Positions 1-8,549 of a stretch of DNA of 13,200 bases are shown one piece after another. The notes beneath the pieces were generated by a model. That model was given only the letters and a program-made list of their open reading frames with translations. It was not told where the DNA came from and searched no databases. A program made the translations under genes and the position numbers. The stretch lies in NCBI GenBank assembly GCA_023253905.1, contig JALREG010000291.1:1-13200 (forward strand), in the 5' to 3' direction. The first letter of the stretch is position 1. The number at the start of each line of letters is the position of its first letter. This DNA comes from Burkholderiaceae bacterium. GTDB taxonomy: Bacteria; Pseudomonadota; Gammaproteobacteria; Burkholderiales; Burkholderiaceae.

Positions 1-476
1 ACCACCGGATCCTGCCCCGACTCGAACCAAGCGTCACCCGGGCCGAGCCGCCGTAATTCACTTCCCACCTCCGCCATGACCGCACCATGGATCAATCGCC
101 GGATGCCAGGCCCCTTGTGCCCGTGTCGCGGTGTGCACGCCTTTGCAGGAAAGTCGACCCGGTCGCATCGGAAAACCATCGGGCGCTTCGGGTCGAGCGC
201 CAGATCATGTGCCAGTACGAGCGACATCTCACGAACCGCAGGACTCTGCACTACTCCGCCTGCGCCAACCTCAAAACTCCAAACCGTCGCGGTCCCGCGA
301 AGCTCGATCGGCGACTCAAAGAGACGACACGCACTTGCCTGCATCGACACACGGCCATCGGCCGATTCCACCTCGACCGAACCATCGAGAACGAACAGCG
401 CACGCGGCGCCGCCGGCAGCCGAACAGACTGCGATTCGATCAATCTGTCTTCGTACAGAGCCAGATATGCACCCAT
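1..476 (-). CDS. Cupin-type protein, probably two-domain, C-terminus beyond window
   Basis: This reading frame is open from an ATG at 476 through the left edge (158 complete codons). A strong Shine-Dalgarno (AAGGGGGAG, minus strand) lies about 5 nt before the ATG and overlaps the stop region of the permease gene, 15 bp upstream. Residues about 20-75 look like a first small beta-barrel half. Residues about 100-158 look like a second one, with the cupin-1-like segment PRHGHKGPG (His118, His120), then RRLIHGAV and LGPGDAWFESGQDP. The two His could be metal ligands. Cupins cover isomerases, dioxygenases and sugar-binding proteins, so the reaction is not predictable. As the tenth gene of the cluster it probably acts on, or senses, the imported compound. 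Family assignment rests on motif style only, and the missing C-terminus prevents a firmer call. Confidence 0.6.
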   Translation of the reverse strand, partial: MGAYLALYEDRLIESQSVRLPAAPRALFVLDGSVEVESADGRVSMQASACRLFESPIELRGTATVWSFEVGAGGVVQSPAVREMSLVLAHDLALDPKRPMVFRCDRVDFPAKACTPRHGHKGPGIRRLIHGAVMAEVGSELRRLGPGDAWFESGQDPV

Positions 477-491
477 GCCACTCCCCCTTGA

Positions 492-1313
492 TCAGCCCCG
501 CGCCAAACGATTTTGAATCGAGCGCCCCGCGACCATCACGGCAAAGGCCGACAGCAGAAGGCACAGGCCAGGCCACAGTGAAATCCACCAGGCCACCAGA
601 ATAAAGTTCTTACCTTGCTCGAGGATTGAACCCCAGTCGGGCGTCGGAGGCGCGACACCCAGCCCGAGAAAGCCAAGGGCAGCCTCGATTTGCAGCGCAA
701 GCGGAAAAAGAATGACGTATTGCATTAGAACCAGCGGCAACACGTTGGGCATGACCTGGCGGAAGAGAATCGACCATCGTCCGAAACCCAGCGCACGAGA
801 CGCCTCAACATAGGTCTTTCCTGCCTCGGAGAGCGCGCCCGAGCGAGCGATCCTGAAAAACATCGGTAGATACACAATCGCAAGCGCCAGCACCAGATTT
901 CGCGCGCCGGGCCCAAGAACACCGGTGATCACCACCCCCGCAATGATGGGAGGAAAGGTGAGGATGACATCGACCGCACGCGCCGCCGCGAGATCGAGCT
1001 TACCGCCCACAAAACCCGCGACGAGGCCGAGCAGCCCACCCAAAAGCGCCGATACAAACAGCGCGCCAGCGACCAACCCGAGCGTGATCCGGGCGCCATG
1101 CACGACGCGCGAAAAAAGATCGCGCCCGACATCATCAGTCCCGAACCAGTGGTGCGCCGACGGCGGTTGCAGCGCTTTGGCCGGGTCAACCGCGAGCGGT
1201 GACATCGGCGCGACCCAGTCCGGCGCCGCGACAAGCACCGCCAGCAAACAGAGCAGCATCGTGGCGAGCACCCGCGAAAACCGCGTCCGCAGTGCAGCGC
1301 TTGCGCCCGCCAT
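492..1313 (-). CDS. ABC transporter inner-membrane permease, DppC/OppC type
   Basis: 273-residue integral membrane protein, the second permease of a peptide-type (family 5) importer; it pairs with the DppB-like permease to form the translocation pore. The N-terminus has one hydrophobic helix (about 15-35), then the OppC-type segment HHWFGTDDVGRDLFSRVVHGAR typical of this subfamily, then a BPD_transp_1 domain (about 75-270) with five further hydrophobic segments. The cytoplasmic EAA-type coupling loop reads YVEASRALGFGRWSILFRQVMPN and would contact the ATPases. The ATG at 1311-1313 shares one base with the stop of the upstream permease gene (TAATG), and GAGGGC lies 6 nt before it, so translation is probably coupled. 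Length is normal for the family. Permease type is sure; substrate is not. Confidence 0.93.
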   Translation of the reverse strand: MAGASAALRTRFSRVLATMLLCLLAVLVAAPDWVAPMSPLAVDPAKALQPPSAHHWFGTDDVGRDLFSRVVHGARITLGLVAGALFVSALLGGLLGLVAGFVGGKLDLAAARAVDVILTFPPIIAGVVITGVLGPGARNLVLALAIVYLPMFFRIARSGALSEAGKTYVEASRALGFGRWSILFRQVMPNVLPLVLMQYVILFPLALQIEAALGFLGLGVAPPTPDWGSILEQGKNFILVAWWISLWPGLCLLLSAFAVMVAGRSIQNRLARG

Positions 1314-2263
1314 TACGATGCCCTCAGCCGAGGGTCGATGAGACCGTAAAGCAGATCGACCACAACGTTGACCGAGATCGCGATCAGCACAACGAACAGC
1401 AGCGCGCCCTGCACGACAGGATAGTCGCGCCCCTGAATCCCCGAAAGAATCAGCCGTCCCAGCCCAGGGATGGAAAACAGCGACTCGATGACCACGGTCC
1501 CGCCCAGAATCTGGATCAGGATTACACCCATGAATGTGGTGAGCGGAATGAGGATGTTCCGCAATGCATGCCAGTAGTGAATCCGCGCTGAAGAAAGGCC
1601 TTTCGCACGCGCCGCACGAATATAGTCGCGGCGCAATTCAGCCACCATGCAATCGCGCACGAACTGGCTGTAGGCAGCGGTCTGGAGAACCGACAGACTC
1701 ACTACAGGCAAGACAATGATTGAGAGGTTGTCAGCCAGGTTCTCCGCGGGCGAGCTGTATGCAAAGGGCGGTGACCATCCAAGCCATGCCGAGGCGCCCA
1801 CGAGCAGCATCAACCCAACCCAAAAAACAGGCGCAGACAGCCCCGTCAAGTTAACCGCTTGAATCAGTGTGTCCACCCTTCCCCCCTCGCGCAGTCCTGC
1901 CACGACCCCCAGCGGTACGCCGATGAGGGTTGAGAGAAGAAGCGTGAGGAGCGCGATCTCGAGGGTGACTACGAATGCATCACCGATCATCTTGGTAACC
2001 GGTTTACCCTGATACCAGCTTTTTCCTAGATCGCCCTGAAGAACCTGCCCCAGCCATTCGAGAAATTGAGCGGCGAGTGGGCGATCAAGACCGAAGAAGC
2101 CCCTCAGCGCCTGCGCCGCCTGCGGGTCGGACGCCTGGCCCATCATCTGAGCAACGATATCGCCAGGAACCGCGCGTAGAAGCAGGAATACGACCAAGCT
2201 GGAGACCAGCGCCGCGCTCAGCGCGCTGACCAGCCGGTTTAAAAACAAGCGTGCCATCTTCAT
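1313..2263 (-). CDS. ABC transporter inner-membrane permease, DppB/OppB type
   Basis: 316-residue membrane protein of the DppB/OppB family. The start MKMARLFLNRLVSALSAALV leads into the first helix. It is followed by the family-typical LRAVPGDIV and GLDRPLAAQFLEWLGQVLQGDLGKSW segment (about residues 30-85), then the BPD_transp_1 domain with five more hydrophobic stretches. The coupling loop is YIRAARAKGLSSARIHYWHALRNILIP. The C-terminus LLYGLIDPRLR is characteristic of the family. Two in-frame ATGs lie 6 nt apart at the 5' end (2263 and 2257); neither has a strong Shine-Dalgarno, so the exact start is open. The gene lies 67 bp after the solute-binding protein gene and that gap contains a stem-loop. 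It forms the pore with the DppC-like partner. Confidence 0.93.
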   Translation of the reverse strand: MKMARLFLNRLVSALSAALVSSLVVFLLLRAVPGDIVAQMMGQASDPQAAQALRGFFGLDRPLAAQFLEWLGQVLQGDLGKSWYQGKPVTKMIGDAFVVTLEIALLTLLLSTLIGVPLGVVAGLREGGRVDTLIQAVNLTGLSAPVFWVGLMLLVGASAWLGWSPPFAYSSPAENLADNLSIIVLPVVSLSVLQTAAYSQFVRDCMVAELRRDYIRAARAKGLSSARIHYWHALRNILIPLTTFMGVILIQILGGTVVIESLFSIPGLGRLILSGIQGRDYPVVQGALLFVVLIAISVNVVVDLLYGLIDPRLRAS

Positions 2264-2330
2264 GGAGCGATCGATGGGGCCACAAGACGCTGTACGCGCC
2301 CGCGCCTGTGGCCCTTCTCAATCGTCCCCC
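2264..2330 (-). other. Intercistronic stem-loop between binding-protein and permease genes
   Basis: On the minus strand the gap holds the perfect 8-bp inverted repeat GGGCCACA ... TGTGGCCC (2307-2314 with 2277-2284), separated by a 22-nt GC-rich loop. No U-tract follows, so it does not look like a full intrinsic terminator. In importer operons such structures often protect the 3' end of the abundant binding-protein message or lower read-through into the permease genes; that role here is inferred. Confidence 0.5.
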
Positions 2331-3914
2331 TCAATCAGCCAACCACGTCCGCACAAGACCGAAATACCAGCCAGTCGGATGCTGCTGGTAGTTTCGAACA
2401 CGCTCGCGCTCAACGCCCAGCAGATCGGCTGAGAACATCATGATCGTAGGAACGGTCTCAGCCAGTACCTTCTGAAAATCGAGATAGACGCCGCGACGCA
2501 CCTCATAACCCGACTCCTCCCGACCACGATCCAGGAGCTGGCTCGCCTGCTCGTTTTTCCAGTTGCGGAAATCGGCGCCTAATGGCGCCGCGCGGAAATG
2601 CCGATAAAACAGAAGACTGGGATCGGGCGACGAGGGCCAATCATTGAAGGTGAACCCCATCTGTTTAGATTGGAAATTCCTGGCCCAAACCCCCAACTCG
2701 ACCTTCTTGATATTCACCCGAATACCGATCCGCTTGAGCTGCTCGGCGATCGTGACCGCTGCTGCGTCCATCCAGTCATAGCCAATGATGGTGGTGAGGT
2801 CGATATCGAATCCATTCGGGTGCCCCGCCTCGGCCATGAGCTTGCGCGCACGATCGACATCCGGTTTCTGGTGAGCCACCTGATCAAGCGGCAGGCCCCA
2901 CCGCGCCTGCATGCCGGGCACCATCGTTCCCAGCACCTGCCCGTAGCCAGAGATGGAGGCCTTCATCACCGATTCTTTATCGATCGCCAGCGCGATCGCC
3001 TGCCGCACGCGCGCGTCACCCAGCAGCGGATGTTCAAGCCCCAGGTCGATACTCTTCTGATTCATGGAGGGCGTACGCACGAGCTTCACACCGGGAACCT
3101 TGCTCAGCTGCTCTGCGTCCTGGGGCCGGGTAAAGATTCCCAGATCGATACGCCGGTTCTGAGCGGCCACCACCATCGCTGCAGAATTCGGCATGAACGC
3201 GAAGGTGACCTCATCGAGATGGGGTAACCCAGGCTGCCAGTAATCCTTGAATTTCTCAAAGACCAGCACAGAGTTCTGGCGAAATTGCTTGAGCTTGAAC
3301 GGACCGGTTCCAACTGATACCTCATTCAACCGGGTACGCGCCTCTGGCGTCGCAAAGTAGTCTTTGGGGATGACGCCGCCATAGCGATGAGTCAGCGTGA
3401 TGGGCAGCAGTCCGTTCTTGCGTGAGAGCTTGAAGACCACCGTATCAGGATCGGGGGCCTCGATTGATTCAATGGTGGACAGGTCGCCCGCGCCAGGTGA
3501 GCCGTTCTTGGGATCGCGCAGGTAATCGTAGCTGTACTTCACGTCGGCAGACGTCATGGTCTGACCGGTATGGAATTTCACACCGCGGCGCAGCTTGAAG
3601 GTATAGGTGAGCCCGTCCGCCGACAGCGCATGGCTCTCGGCCAGCAGCGGTACCGCATCACCGTTAGCGCTTTCGTAAAAGAGCCCCTGATACGCCAGAA
3701 CCGTGACACGAATTCGAGCGTCTGCCGCCTGATGATAAGGATCGAGCGCAGGGGGCTCTGTGAGCGAACCCACTGTCATCCGCCCACCGGAGCGCGCCGC
3801 TGGATCAGCGCGGCCATACACATCCGTACTTTGTGCCTGCGCGGCGGACAGTACCGCGCCGACTGCCGTGAACGTACATGCCGCGAGCCACTTCAACCCC
3901 GTGGTCTTAAACAT
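2331..3914 (-). CDS. Periplasmic solute-binding protein, ABC family 5 (peptide/opine type)
   Basis: 527 residues, SBP_bac_5 type. The signal peptide is residues 1-27 (MFKTTGLKWLAACTF... ending AQA, cleavage likely before Gln28). Cys13 lies inside the hydrophobic core, not in a lipobox, so a soluble periplasmic protein is expected. Family landmarks are GSLTEPPALDPY near the mature N-terminus, GLTYTFKLRRGVKFHTGQTMTSADVKYSYDYL (about 105-135), VGTGPFKLKQF (about 200-212) and HPLLGDARVRQAIALAIDKES in the second lobe. A strong AGGGAG sits 7 nt before the ATG. It is the receptor that delivers ligand to the two permeases encoded next. Proteins of this fold bind di-/oligopeptides, opines, glutathione, nickel chelates or sugars, so the ligand is not predictable. 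Length is normal. Confidence 0.95.
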   Translation of the reverse strand: MFKTTGLKWLAACTFTAVGAVLSAAQAQSTDVYGRADPAARSGGRMTVGSLTEPPALDPYHQAADARIRVTVLAYQGLFYESANGDAVPLLAESHALSADGLTYTFKLRRGVKFHTGQTMTSADVKYSYDYLRDPKNGSPGAGDLSTIESIEAPDPDTVVFKLSRKNGLLPITLTHRYGGVIPKDYFATPEARTRLNEVSVGTGPFKLKQFRQNSVLVFEKFKDYWQPGLPHLDEVTFAFMPNSAAMVVAAQNRRIDLGIFTRPQDAEQLSKVPGVKLVRTPSMNQKSIDLGLEHPLLGDARVRQAIALAIDKESVMKASISGYGQVLGTMVPGMQARWGLPLDQVAHQKPDVDRARKLMAEAGHPNGFDIDLTTIIGYDWMDAAAVTIAEQLKRIGIRVNIKKVELGVWARNFQSKQMGFTFNDWPSSPDPSLLFYRHFRAAPLGADFRNWKNEQASQLLDRGREESGYEVRRGVYLDFQKVLAETVPTIMMFSADLLGVERERVRNYQQHPTGWYFGLVRTWLAD

Positions 3915-3921
3915 GACAACT

Positions 3922-3927
3922 CTCCCT
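3922..3927 (-). promoter_or_regulatory. Strong ribosome binding site of the solute-binding protein gene
   Basis: AGGGAG on the minus strand, 7 nt upstream of the ATG at 3914. It is the clearest Shine-Dalgarno in the cluster, fitting the need to make more binding protein than membrane subunits. It lies in the 43-bp gap after the RidA-family gene. Confidence 0.6.
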
Positions 3928-3957
3928 GTTCTGATTGGAATGAATCACTGCACCCGA

Positions 3958-4419
3958 TCAACGCTTGAGCGCCGCAACAAACTCGACCTCGACCGGCACC
4001 CCTCGCGGCAACTCTGCCATACCCACCGCAGAACGGGCGTGCCGCCCGATCTCACCGAAAATATCAAGCAGACACTGCGACGCACCATCCACTACCGCGG
4101 GCTGATCAACGAATCCAGGCGCGCTGCTGACAAAACCCGTGAGCTTCACCACACGATCGATCCGATCAAGCGAACCCAACGACTGTCGCAATACGGCGAG
4201 GCCGTTCAAGACACACTGCCGCGCGATGAGCTTGCCCGAGGCAACATCGATCTCAGCGCCTAGCTTCCCCAGCGGGAGCGATCCGTCTGGCATCCAGGGG
4301 AGTTGCCCCGACACCCAAGCCATATCGTGATGGACTGCGACGGCCACATAAGAAAAGGCCGGCGCGCGGGGGGCGGGCAATTGAATGCCCAGTTCGTTCA
4401 ACCGTGCTTCTATGCTCAT
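3958..4419 (-). CDS. RidA/YjgF/YER057c family protein
   Basis: 153 residues, with the N-terminal extension typical of the longer RidA-like branch (RLNELGIQLPAP) rather than the roughly 128-residue canonical RidA. Landmarks: WVSGQLP (about 35-41), NGLAVLRQSLGSLDRIDRVVKLTGFVSS (about 72-99), and the C-terminal block GRHARSAVGMAELPRGVPVEVEFVA. Arg129 in this block corresponds to the arginine that binds the substrate carboxylate in RidA enzymes. Family members hydrolyse reactive enamine/imine intermediates to keto acids plus ammonia, as trimers in the cytosol; the long branch is less well characterised. The ATG overlaps the upstream SDR stop by 4 bp (ATGA), so it is co-translated. Inside a catabolic cluster this suggests that the pathway passes through, or leaks, an enamine or imine. 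The specific substrate is unknown. Confidence 0.88.
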   Translation of the reverse strand: MSIEARLNELGIQLPAPRAPAFSYVAVAVHHDMAWVSGQLPWMPDGSLPLGKLGAEIDVASGKLIARQCVLNGLAVLRQSLGSLDRIDRVVKLTGFVSSAPGFVDQPAVVDGASQCLLDIFGEIGRHARSAVGMAELPRGVPVEVEFVAALKR

Positions 4420-5375
4420 GGTGCAGGGCTCCGTTCGGCCAACATATCGGCCAGTGTAGTGTCTAGCGTTCGACCCGGGCGCCAGCCGAGGTCGCGTTCG
4501 AAACGTGCCTGCGAGACCAGCGGATAGACAATCGGCGCAGGCGTATCAGTCAGCGTGACGCGATAGCCTGGCACCTTCCTTTTCAGAACATCTGCGATCT
4601 CAGCATAATCCGTGGTGAAGCCCAGCACGTGATAGCGAGGCGCGAGCCCGAGCGGGGCGCGCAGCAGCCGAACACAGGCCTCACCCGCATCGTCAACATG
4701 CATCGCATCGAAGGGCTGTAAAGACACCCGCACCGTCGAGGCTCGGCCATCGCGGGCATCCATGGTCATCTGGCGCACCATGCCCGCAGCCCCCTGGTAC
4801 CAGAGTCCGGGCCCCAACATCAACGGTATACGTACCCCGACAATCTCCATCCCCTCGCGTCGGCTCATGTAGTCGGCGATTTGCTCGGCGAGTAACTTAC
4901 TGAGGCCATAGTGCACTCGCGGCGCGCACGGTGCATCCTCATCCAGCCGTTCGCTCAGTGATGCTGCAGGGCCCAGCACGACCGTTGAACTGGTCCACAC
5001 CACGCGCCGTACGTGGTGCTCGGTACACGCTTCAAGCAGATGCCGAAACCCCTCGACGTTCACGGCAAACGTTCGATCCGGCTGGGCTTCTGCTGAACGC
5101 GTCAGGCCCACATCGCCATCAGAAAACGCCGCAAGATTAACAACTGAATCGGGCCTTACAAGGCGCAGTACGGTATGTAATGCATCCTTGTCCAGAATTG
5201 ATCCAAGCGTCTCGGTCGCCCCGGATGGCAGCGCAAGCCGTGCGTTCGTATCCAGCACATGCACTCGCCTGCCGGCGGCTAGCAAACGCCTGACCACAGC
5301 GGTCCCGACAAAACCGCGCCCTCCTACCACCAGCACGGTGCGGGTCAGATCCGGAAACGCCCCCACGCTATGCAT
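4416..5375 (-). CDS. NAD-dependent epimerase/dehydratase-type extended SDR
   Basis: 319 residues from the ATG at 5375 (an in-frame ATG at 5405 would give 329). I prefer 5375 because it cuts the overlap with the upstream ATPase gene from 38 to 8 bp; neither start has a strong Shine-Dalgarno. From 5375, the nucleotide motif GGRGFVG is at 18-24, Asp42 after the second beta strand (VHVLD) favours NAD over NADP, a Ser/Thr cluster WTSST lies near 128-131, and the active-site Tyr156-x3-Lys160 lies in HYGLSK. The C-terminal half (RIPLMLGPGLWYQ, FDAMHVDDAG, FERDLGWRPGRTL) is that of sugar-nucleotide epimerases, hydroxysteroid-type and uronate dehydrogenases. It is probably a cytosolic oxidoreductase or epimerase acting on a hydroxyl of the imported compound. 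Its stop overlaps the RidA-family start (ATGA). Confidence 0.88.
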   Translation of the reverse strand: MHSVGAFPDLTRTVLVVGGRGFVGTAVVRRLLAAGRRVHVLDTNARLALPSGATETLGSILDKDALHTVLRLVRPDSVVNLAAFSDGDVGLTRSAEAQPDRTFAVNVEGFRHLLEACTEHHVRRVVWTSSTVVLGPAASLSERLDEDAPCAPRVHYGLSKLLAEQIADYMSRREGMEIVGVRIPLMLGPGLWYQGAAGMVRQMTMDARDGRASTVRVSLQPFDAMHVDDAGEACVRLLRAPLGLAPRYHVLGFTTDYAEIADVLKRKVPGYRVTLTDTPAPIVYPLVSQARFERDLGWRPGRTLDTTLADMLAERSPAP

Positions 5376-6405
5376 GAGGCTCAGGCGCCTCGAGCGCCAG
5401 GTCATCGCGCAGGCAGGCGATTTGATGCCCTGGTCCTACGGTCCGCAGCGGGGGCACTGACTGCGCACATTCAGACTGCGCAAACGGGCACCGCGTCCGG
5501 AATACGCAGCCACTGGGCGGATCCGCGGGACTGGGAATCTCATCCTTGAGAAGCACCGGCTGACCGCGCCGACGGCGCGCCCCGGGCGCAGCCCAAAGGA
5601 GACCTGCGGTATAGGGATGCCTGGGCTCACGGAAAACCGATCGAACCGATGCAACCTCCATCACACGTCCCAGGTAGAGCACCATCACGCGATCCGCCAT
5701 CAGTTCAACCACGCCCAGGTCATGCGAAATGAACAGCATTGCGAGATTAAAAGATGACTGCAGGTCACGCAGTAAAGCGAGAATGCCTGCCTGAACCGAG
5801 ACGTCCAGCGCCGACACCGGCTCGTCGGCCACCAGTACTCGAGGCTTGACAGCGAGCGCACGCGCAATCGCAATACGCTGGCGCTGGCCGCCCGAAAATT
5901 CATGGGGTCGACGCGCGATATCACTTCGCGCAAGGCCTACACGCTCGAGCAGGTCACCCGCCAGCACATGGCGCTCCGCTCGGTGTTGCCCCCCGTGCAG
6001 CGCCAGCACCTCATCGATCGCCTGGCCGACGTTTCGCCTCGGATTGAGGCTTGCGTAGGGGTCCTGAAACACCATCTGGACCGTCCCCCGGAACCGCTTG
6101 AGGTCTGCACCGACGAGCGAAGCAAGGTCCTGGCCCTCAAAAAGCACGCTGCCGTGATCGGGCTCGAGCAAGCGCATGACGAGGCGCGCCAGGGTCGACT
6201 TGCCCGAGCCTGATTCGCCCACCAGGCCAAGCACTTCGCCCGGTGCGATGGCAAAGGACACATCGGTGACTGCCTGAACCCGCGAAGCGGGCCCGAAACC
6301 GGATCGGGGTAGCGCAAAGCTGCGCCCAACCCCGCGTACCTCAAGCATCGGAGCGCCTATCCCGACCTTGATCGGTAAGGATTGCGAAAGCCTATCGGGC
6401 CCCAT
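5368..6405 (-). CDS. ABC transporter ATPase, DppF/OppF type
   Basis: 345 residues. Walker [10 protein letters not shown] at 63-71, Q-loop in [13 protein letters not shown] (Gln114), signature SGGQRQR from 171, Walker B VLVADE at 190-195, H-loop His228. The C-terminal oligopeptide-transporter region carries four cysteines (300, 306, 313, 331) in [14 protein letters not shown] plus a distal Cys. This spacing occurs in Dpp-type ATPases, some of which were found to hold an iron-sulfur cluster. It pairs with the DppD-like subunit to power the importer. The gene starts 2 bp after the upstream ATPase stop. The first 19 residues precede the usual start of the ABC fold, and Met20 (ATG at 6348) is an alternative start. 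All catalytic motifs are intact. Confidence 0.94.
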   Translation of the reverse strand: MGPDRLSQSLPIKVGIGAPMLEVRGVGRSFALPRSGFGPASRVQAVTDVSFAIAPGEVLGLVGESGSGKSTLARLVMRLLEPDHGSVLFEGQDLASLVGADLKRFRGTVQMVFQDPYASLNPRRNVGQAIDEVLALHGGQHRAERHVLAGDLLERVGLARSDIARRPHEFSGGQRQRIAIARALAVKPRVLVADEPVSALDVSVQAGILALLRDLQSSFNLAMLFISHDLGVVELMADRVMVLYLGRVMEVASVRSVFREPRHPYTAGLLWAAPGARRRRGQPVLLKDEIPSPADPPSGCVFRTRCPFAQSECAQSVPPLRTVGPGHQIACLRDDLALEAPEPHA

Positions 6406-6407
6406 GC

Positions 6408-7403
6408 TTACACCGCCGCGCGAAAACAGCGCACGCTTCTCGCTTCACCCAGCGCGGACAGGGCGGGCGGCTCGCGAAGGCACGCTGACTCAACCCTTGC
6501 GCACCTCGAGGCGAAACGACAGCCACTATGCGTGGCAGTTGGCGAGGGTGGCGAGCCAGCGATTGGGCGGAGGACACGCCCGTCGGTGCCGTCGTCGCGA
6601 TACACGCGTTGAGGCCGACACTCCAGCAGCGCGCGCGTGTAAGGATGCGCCGGTGCTTCCAGGACCTGATCGACCGGGCCCGTCTCAACCACCTGCCCTG
6701 CGTACATCACGGCAACGCGATCGGCGATTTCGGCGACCAGCCCCAGATCATGCGTGATGAAAAGAAGCGCCATGCCCAAGCGCTCCTGCAGCTCGTGCAG
6801 TAAGCGCACGATCTGGGATTGAATCGTTACATCGAGCGCGGTGGTGGGCTCATCTGCGATCAGCAGACGAGGTGCACAGGCAAGGGCGATCGCGATCATC
6901 ACCCGTTGGCGCATGCCCCCTGAAAGTTGATGAGGATACGATTGCAGGCGTCGCTCAGGATCAGCGATCCCTACGTCGCGCAAAAGACCCACGGCAACGC
7001 GCTTGGCGTCCTCTTTAGGCCGGTGGCGAGCGACTGTCTCCATGAGTTGTGCGCCCACGGTAAACACCGGGTTGAGGCTCGCCCCCGGGTCCTGAAAAAT
7101 GACCGCCACCTCGGCGCCGCGGAAGCGCGCGCGTTCGCGCTCGGAAAGCGCGTTCAAATCTACTGTCACGTTGTTGCGCTGGCACCAGCGCACGCTCCCG
7201 CTTACCGTCGCATGATCGGCGCGATGAAACAGGTTCAGGACCGACAACGCAGTCACCGACTTTCCAGAACCCGACTCGCCCACTAGCGCCAGCGTCTGCC
7301 CCGCATCCAACGACAGGCTTACACCATCGACCGCACGCACCCTCCCCCGCGGCGACTCAAAGTGCACGCTCAGCGCGTCGATGTTAAGCAGTGCGTGACT
7401 CAT
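6408..7403 (-). CDS. ABC transporter ATPase, DppD/OppD type
   Basis: 331 residues. Walker A GESGSGKS at 42-49, Q-loop [10 protein letters not shown] (Gln104), signature LSGGMRQRV from 160, Walker B LLIADE at 180-185, H-loop His218. The phrase [19 protein letters not shown] is typical of the DppD/OppD member of the ATPase pair. The C-terminal oligo_HPY-like tail has cysteines 295, 301, 308 and 326, with the same C-x5-C-x6-C-x17-C spacing as the partner ATPase. It works as a cytoplasmic heterodimer with the DppF-like subunit on the two permeases. The ATG lies 3 bp after the stop of the enolase-superfamily gene. It is intact and of normal length. Confidence 0.94.
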   Translation of the reverse strand: MSHALLNIDALSVHFESPRGRVRAVDGVSLSLDAGQTLALVGESGSGKSVTALSVLNLFHRADHATVSGSVRWCQRNNVTVDLNALSERERARFRGAEVAVIFQDPGASLNPVFTVGAQLMETVARHRPKEDAKRVAVGLLRDVGIADPERRLQSYPHQLSGGMRQRVMIAIALACAPRLLIADEPTTALDVTIQSQIVRLLHELQERLGMALLFITHDLGLVAEIADRVAVMYAGQVVETGPVDQVLEAPAHPYTRALLECRPQRVYRDDGTDGRVLRPIAGSPPSPTATHSGCRFASRCARVESACLREPPALSALGEARSVRCFRAAV

Positions 7404-7406
7404 GCT

Positions 7407-8549
7407 TTACCGAACCGCAAACCGCTCGATCATTTTTTCGTCGAGTTGAATACCCAGACCGGGTCCATCGGGGACGGCGATAAACCCATCGACTGCCAGA
7501 AGAGGGCTCTGCAGCAGGTGATCGCGAAGCGGATTCACGCCTGTGTCGTACTCCACCAGGGTGGGCGTCGGGTCATTGACCGCGTGGGGATAAGCAGGCA
7601 GCGACGCCACCCAATGTACTGCCGCAGCAAGGCCCACCGCGGTTCCCCAGACGTGAGGGGACACGCGAAGATGCGCGCTTAGCGCCAGTTCGCCCACAAA
7701 GCGCGCGACGCTCAGCCCACCGCAAAGCGCCAGGTCAGGCTGCAACACGTCGGCGCAGCCCGTATCAACCAGTCGCCTGAAATCAAAGGTCTCGTAGAGC
7801 GCCTCCCCCGTCGCAATCGGCATGGGGGCACGCTTGCGCAGGCGCTGGTAACCCTGCCAGTCCTGCGGTGCAAGCGGCTCTTCATACCAGCCGATGTTGA
7901 ACGGGGCGATCCGGCGCATGCTCTCGAGCGCCTGATCAAGCGTGTAGTTGCCGTTGCTATCAACGGCGAGCATGATGTCGTCGCCCAACACGCGCCGGGT
8001 CAGACGGACGCGAGCCTCATCGTCGGCGGGGTCGCGCCCGATCTTGATTTTGAAAGCGCGAAGCCCCCGACCCTTTACCGCCTCGAGTTGCCGCTCCAGC
8101 GCAACGCCCTGGTCGGCATCAAGTGTGAAATAGCCGCCCGAACCGTACACCGGTACCCGATCTCGCTGCCTGCCACCAATCAGATCGCACACCGGTCGCC
8201 TCAGGAGCTTTCCCATCGCGTCGTGCGCTGCGATATCGATACCGCTAAATAGAGCTACCAGCGCCCCCTGCGACCCGAAGTGATAGTGCTTCGCGTAGAC
8301 ATGCTGCTGGACACCGCGTTGCGCGAATACGCTCGTGCCAACGAAGTATTGCTTCACCATTGCCAGGTAGGCGCTGGTGAGGCCGACGGGGCCCCAAGCC
8401 TCGCCGATCCCGGTCACGCCGTCTTCGGTCTCGAGGAGCACCAGTCCGCCCCCTCGTCGCGAGGTTAGCCCCCGGGCCATGCCATAAGCCTGGTCATCGG
8501 GAACCGAACATTCCAGTCCGACGATACGGATATCGCGAATCGTACTCAT
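7407..8549 (-). CDS. Enolase-superfamily enzyme, mandelate racemase/muconate lactonizing type
   Basis: 380 residues from the ATG at 8549, which forms a 4-bp ATGA overlap with the upstream hydrolase stop and has GGCGG before it; an ATG at 8588 would overlap by 43 bp and is less likely. The N-terminal capping domain is about 1-130, followed by a (beta/alpha)7-beta barrel. Catalytic residues by alignment from memory: Lys167-x-Lys169 (FKIKIG), metal ligands Asp197 (VDSNG), Glu223 (WYEEP) and Glu249 (TGEALYE), and an Asp272-His299 pair (QPD, SPHVW). This Lys plus His-Asp set marks the mandelate racemase subgroup, which abstracts the proton alpha to a carboxylate and then racemises or dehydrates (for example sugar-acid dehydratases). 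The substrate should therefore be a carboxylic acid. Specificity cannot be read, and no frameshift is seen. Confidence 0.92.
   Translation of the reverse strand: MSTIRDIRIVGLECSVPDDQAYGMARGLTSRRGGGLVLLETEDGVTGIGEAWGPVGLTSAYLAMVKQYFVGTSVFAQRGVQQHVYAKHYHFGSQGALVALFSGIDIAAHDAMGKLLRRPVCDLIGGRQRDRVPVYGSGGYFTLDADQGVALERQLEAVKGRGLRAFKIKIGRDPADDEARVRLTRRVLGDDIMLAVDSNGNYTLDQALESMRRIAPFNIGWYEEPLAPQDWQGYQRLRKRAPMPIATGEALYETFDFRRLVDTGCADVLQPDLALCGGLSVARFVGELALSAHLRVSPHVWGTAVGLAAAVHWVASLPAYPHAVNDPTPTLVEYDTGVNPLRDHLLQSPLLAVDGFIAVPDGPGLGIQLDEKMIERFAVR

Noticed and set aside
316..588. 90-codon minus-strand frame overlapping the cupin start
   Set aside because: It overlaps both the permease 3' end and the cupin-type gene in another frame; the cupin frame has the Shine-Dalgarno and family motifs.
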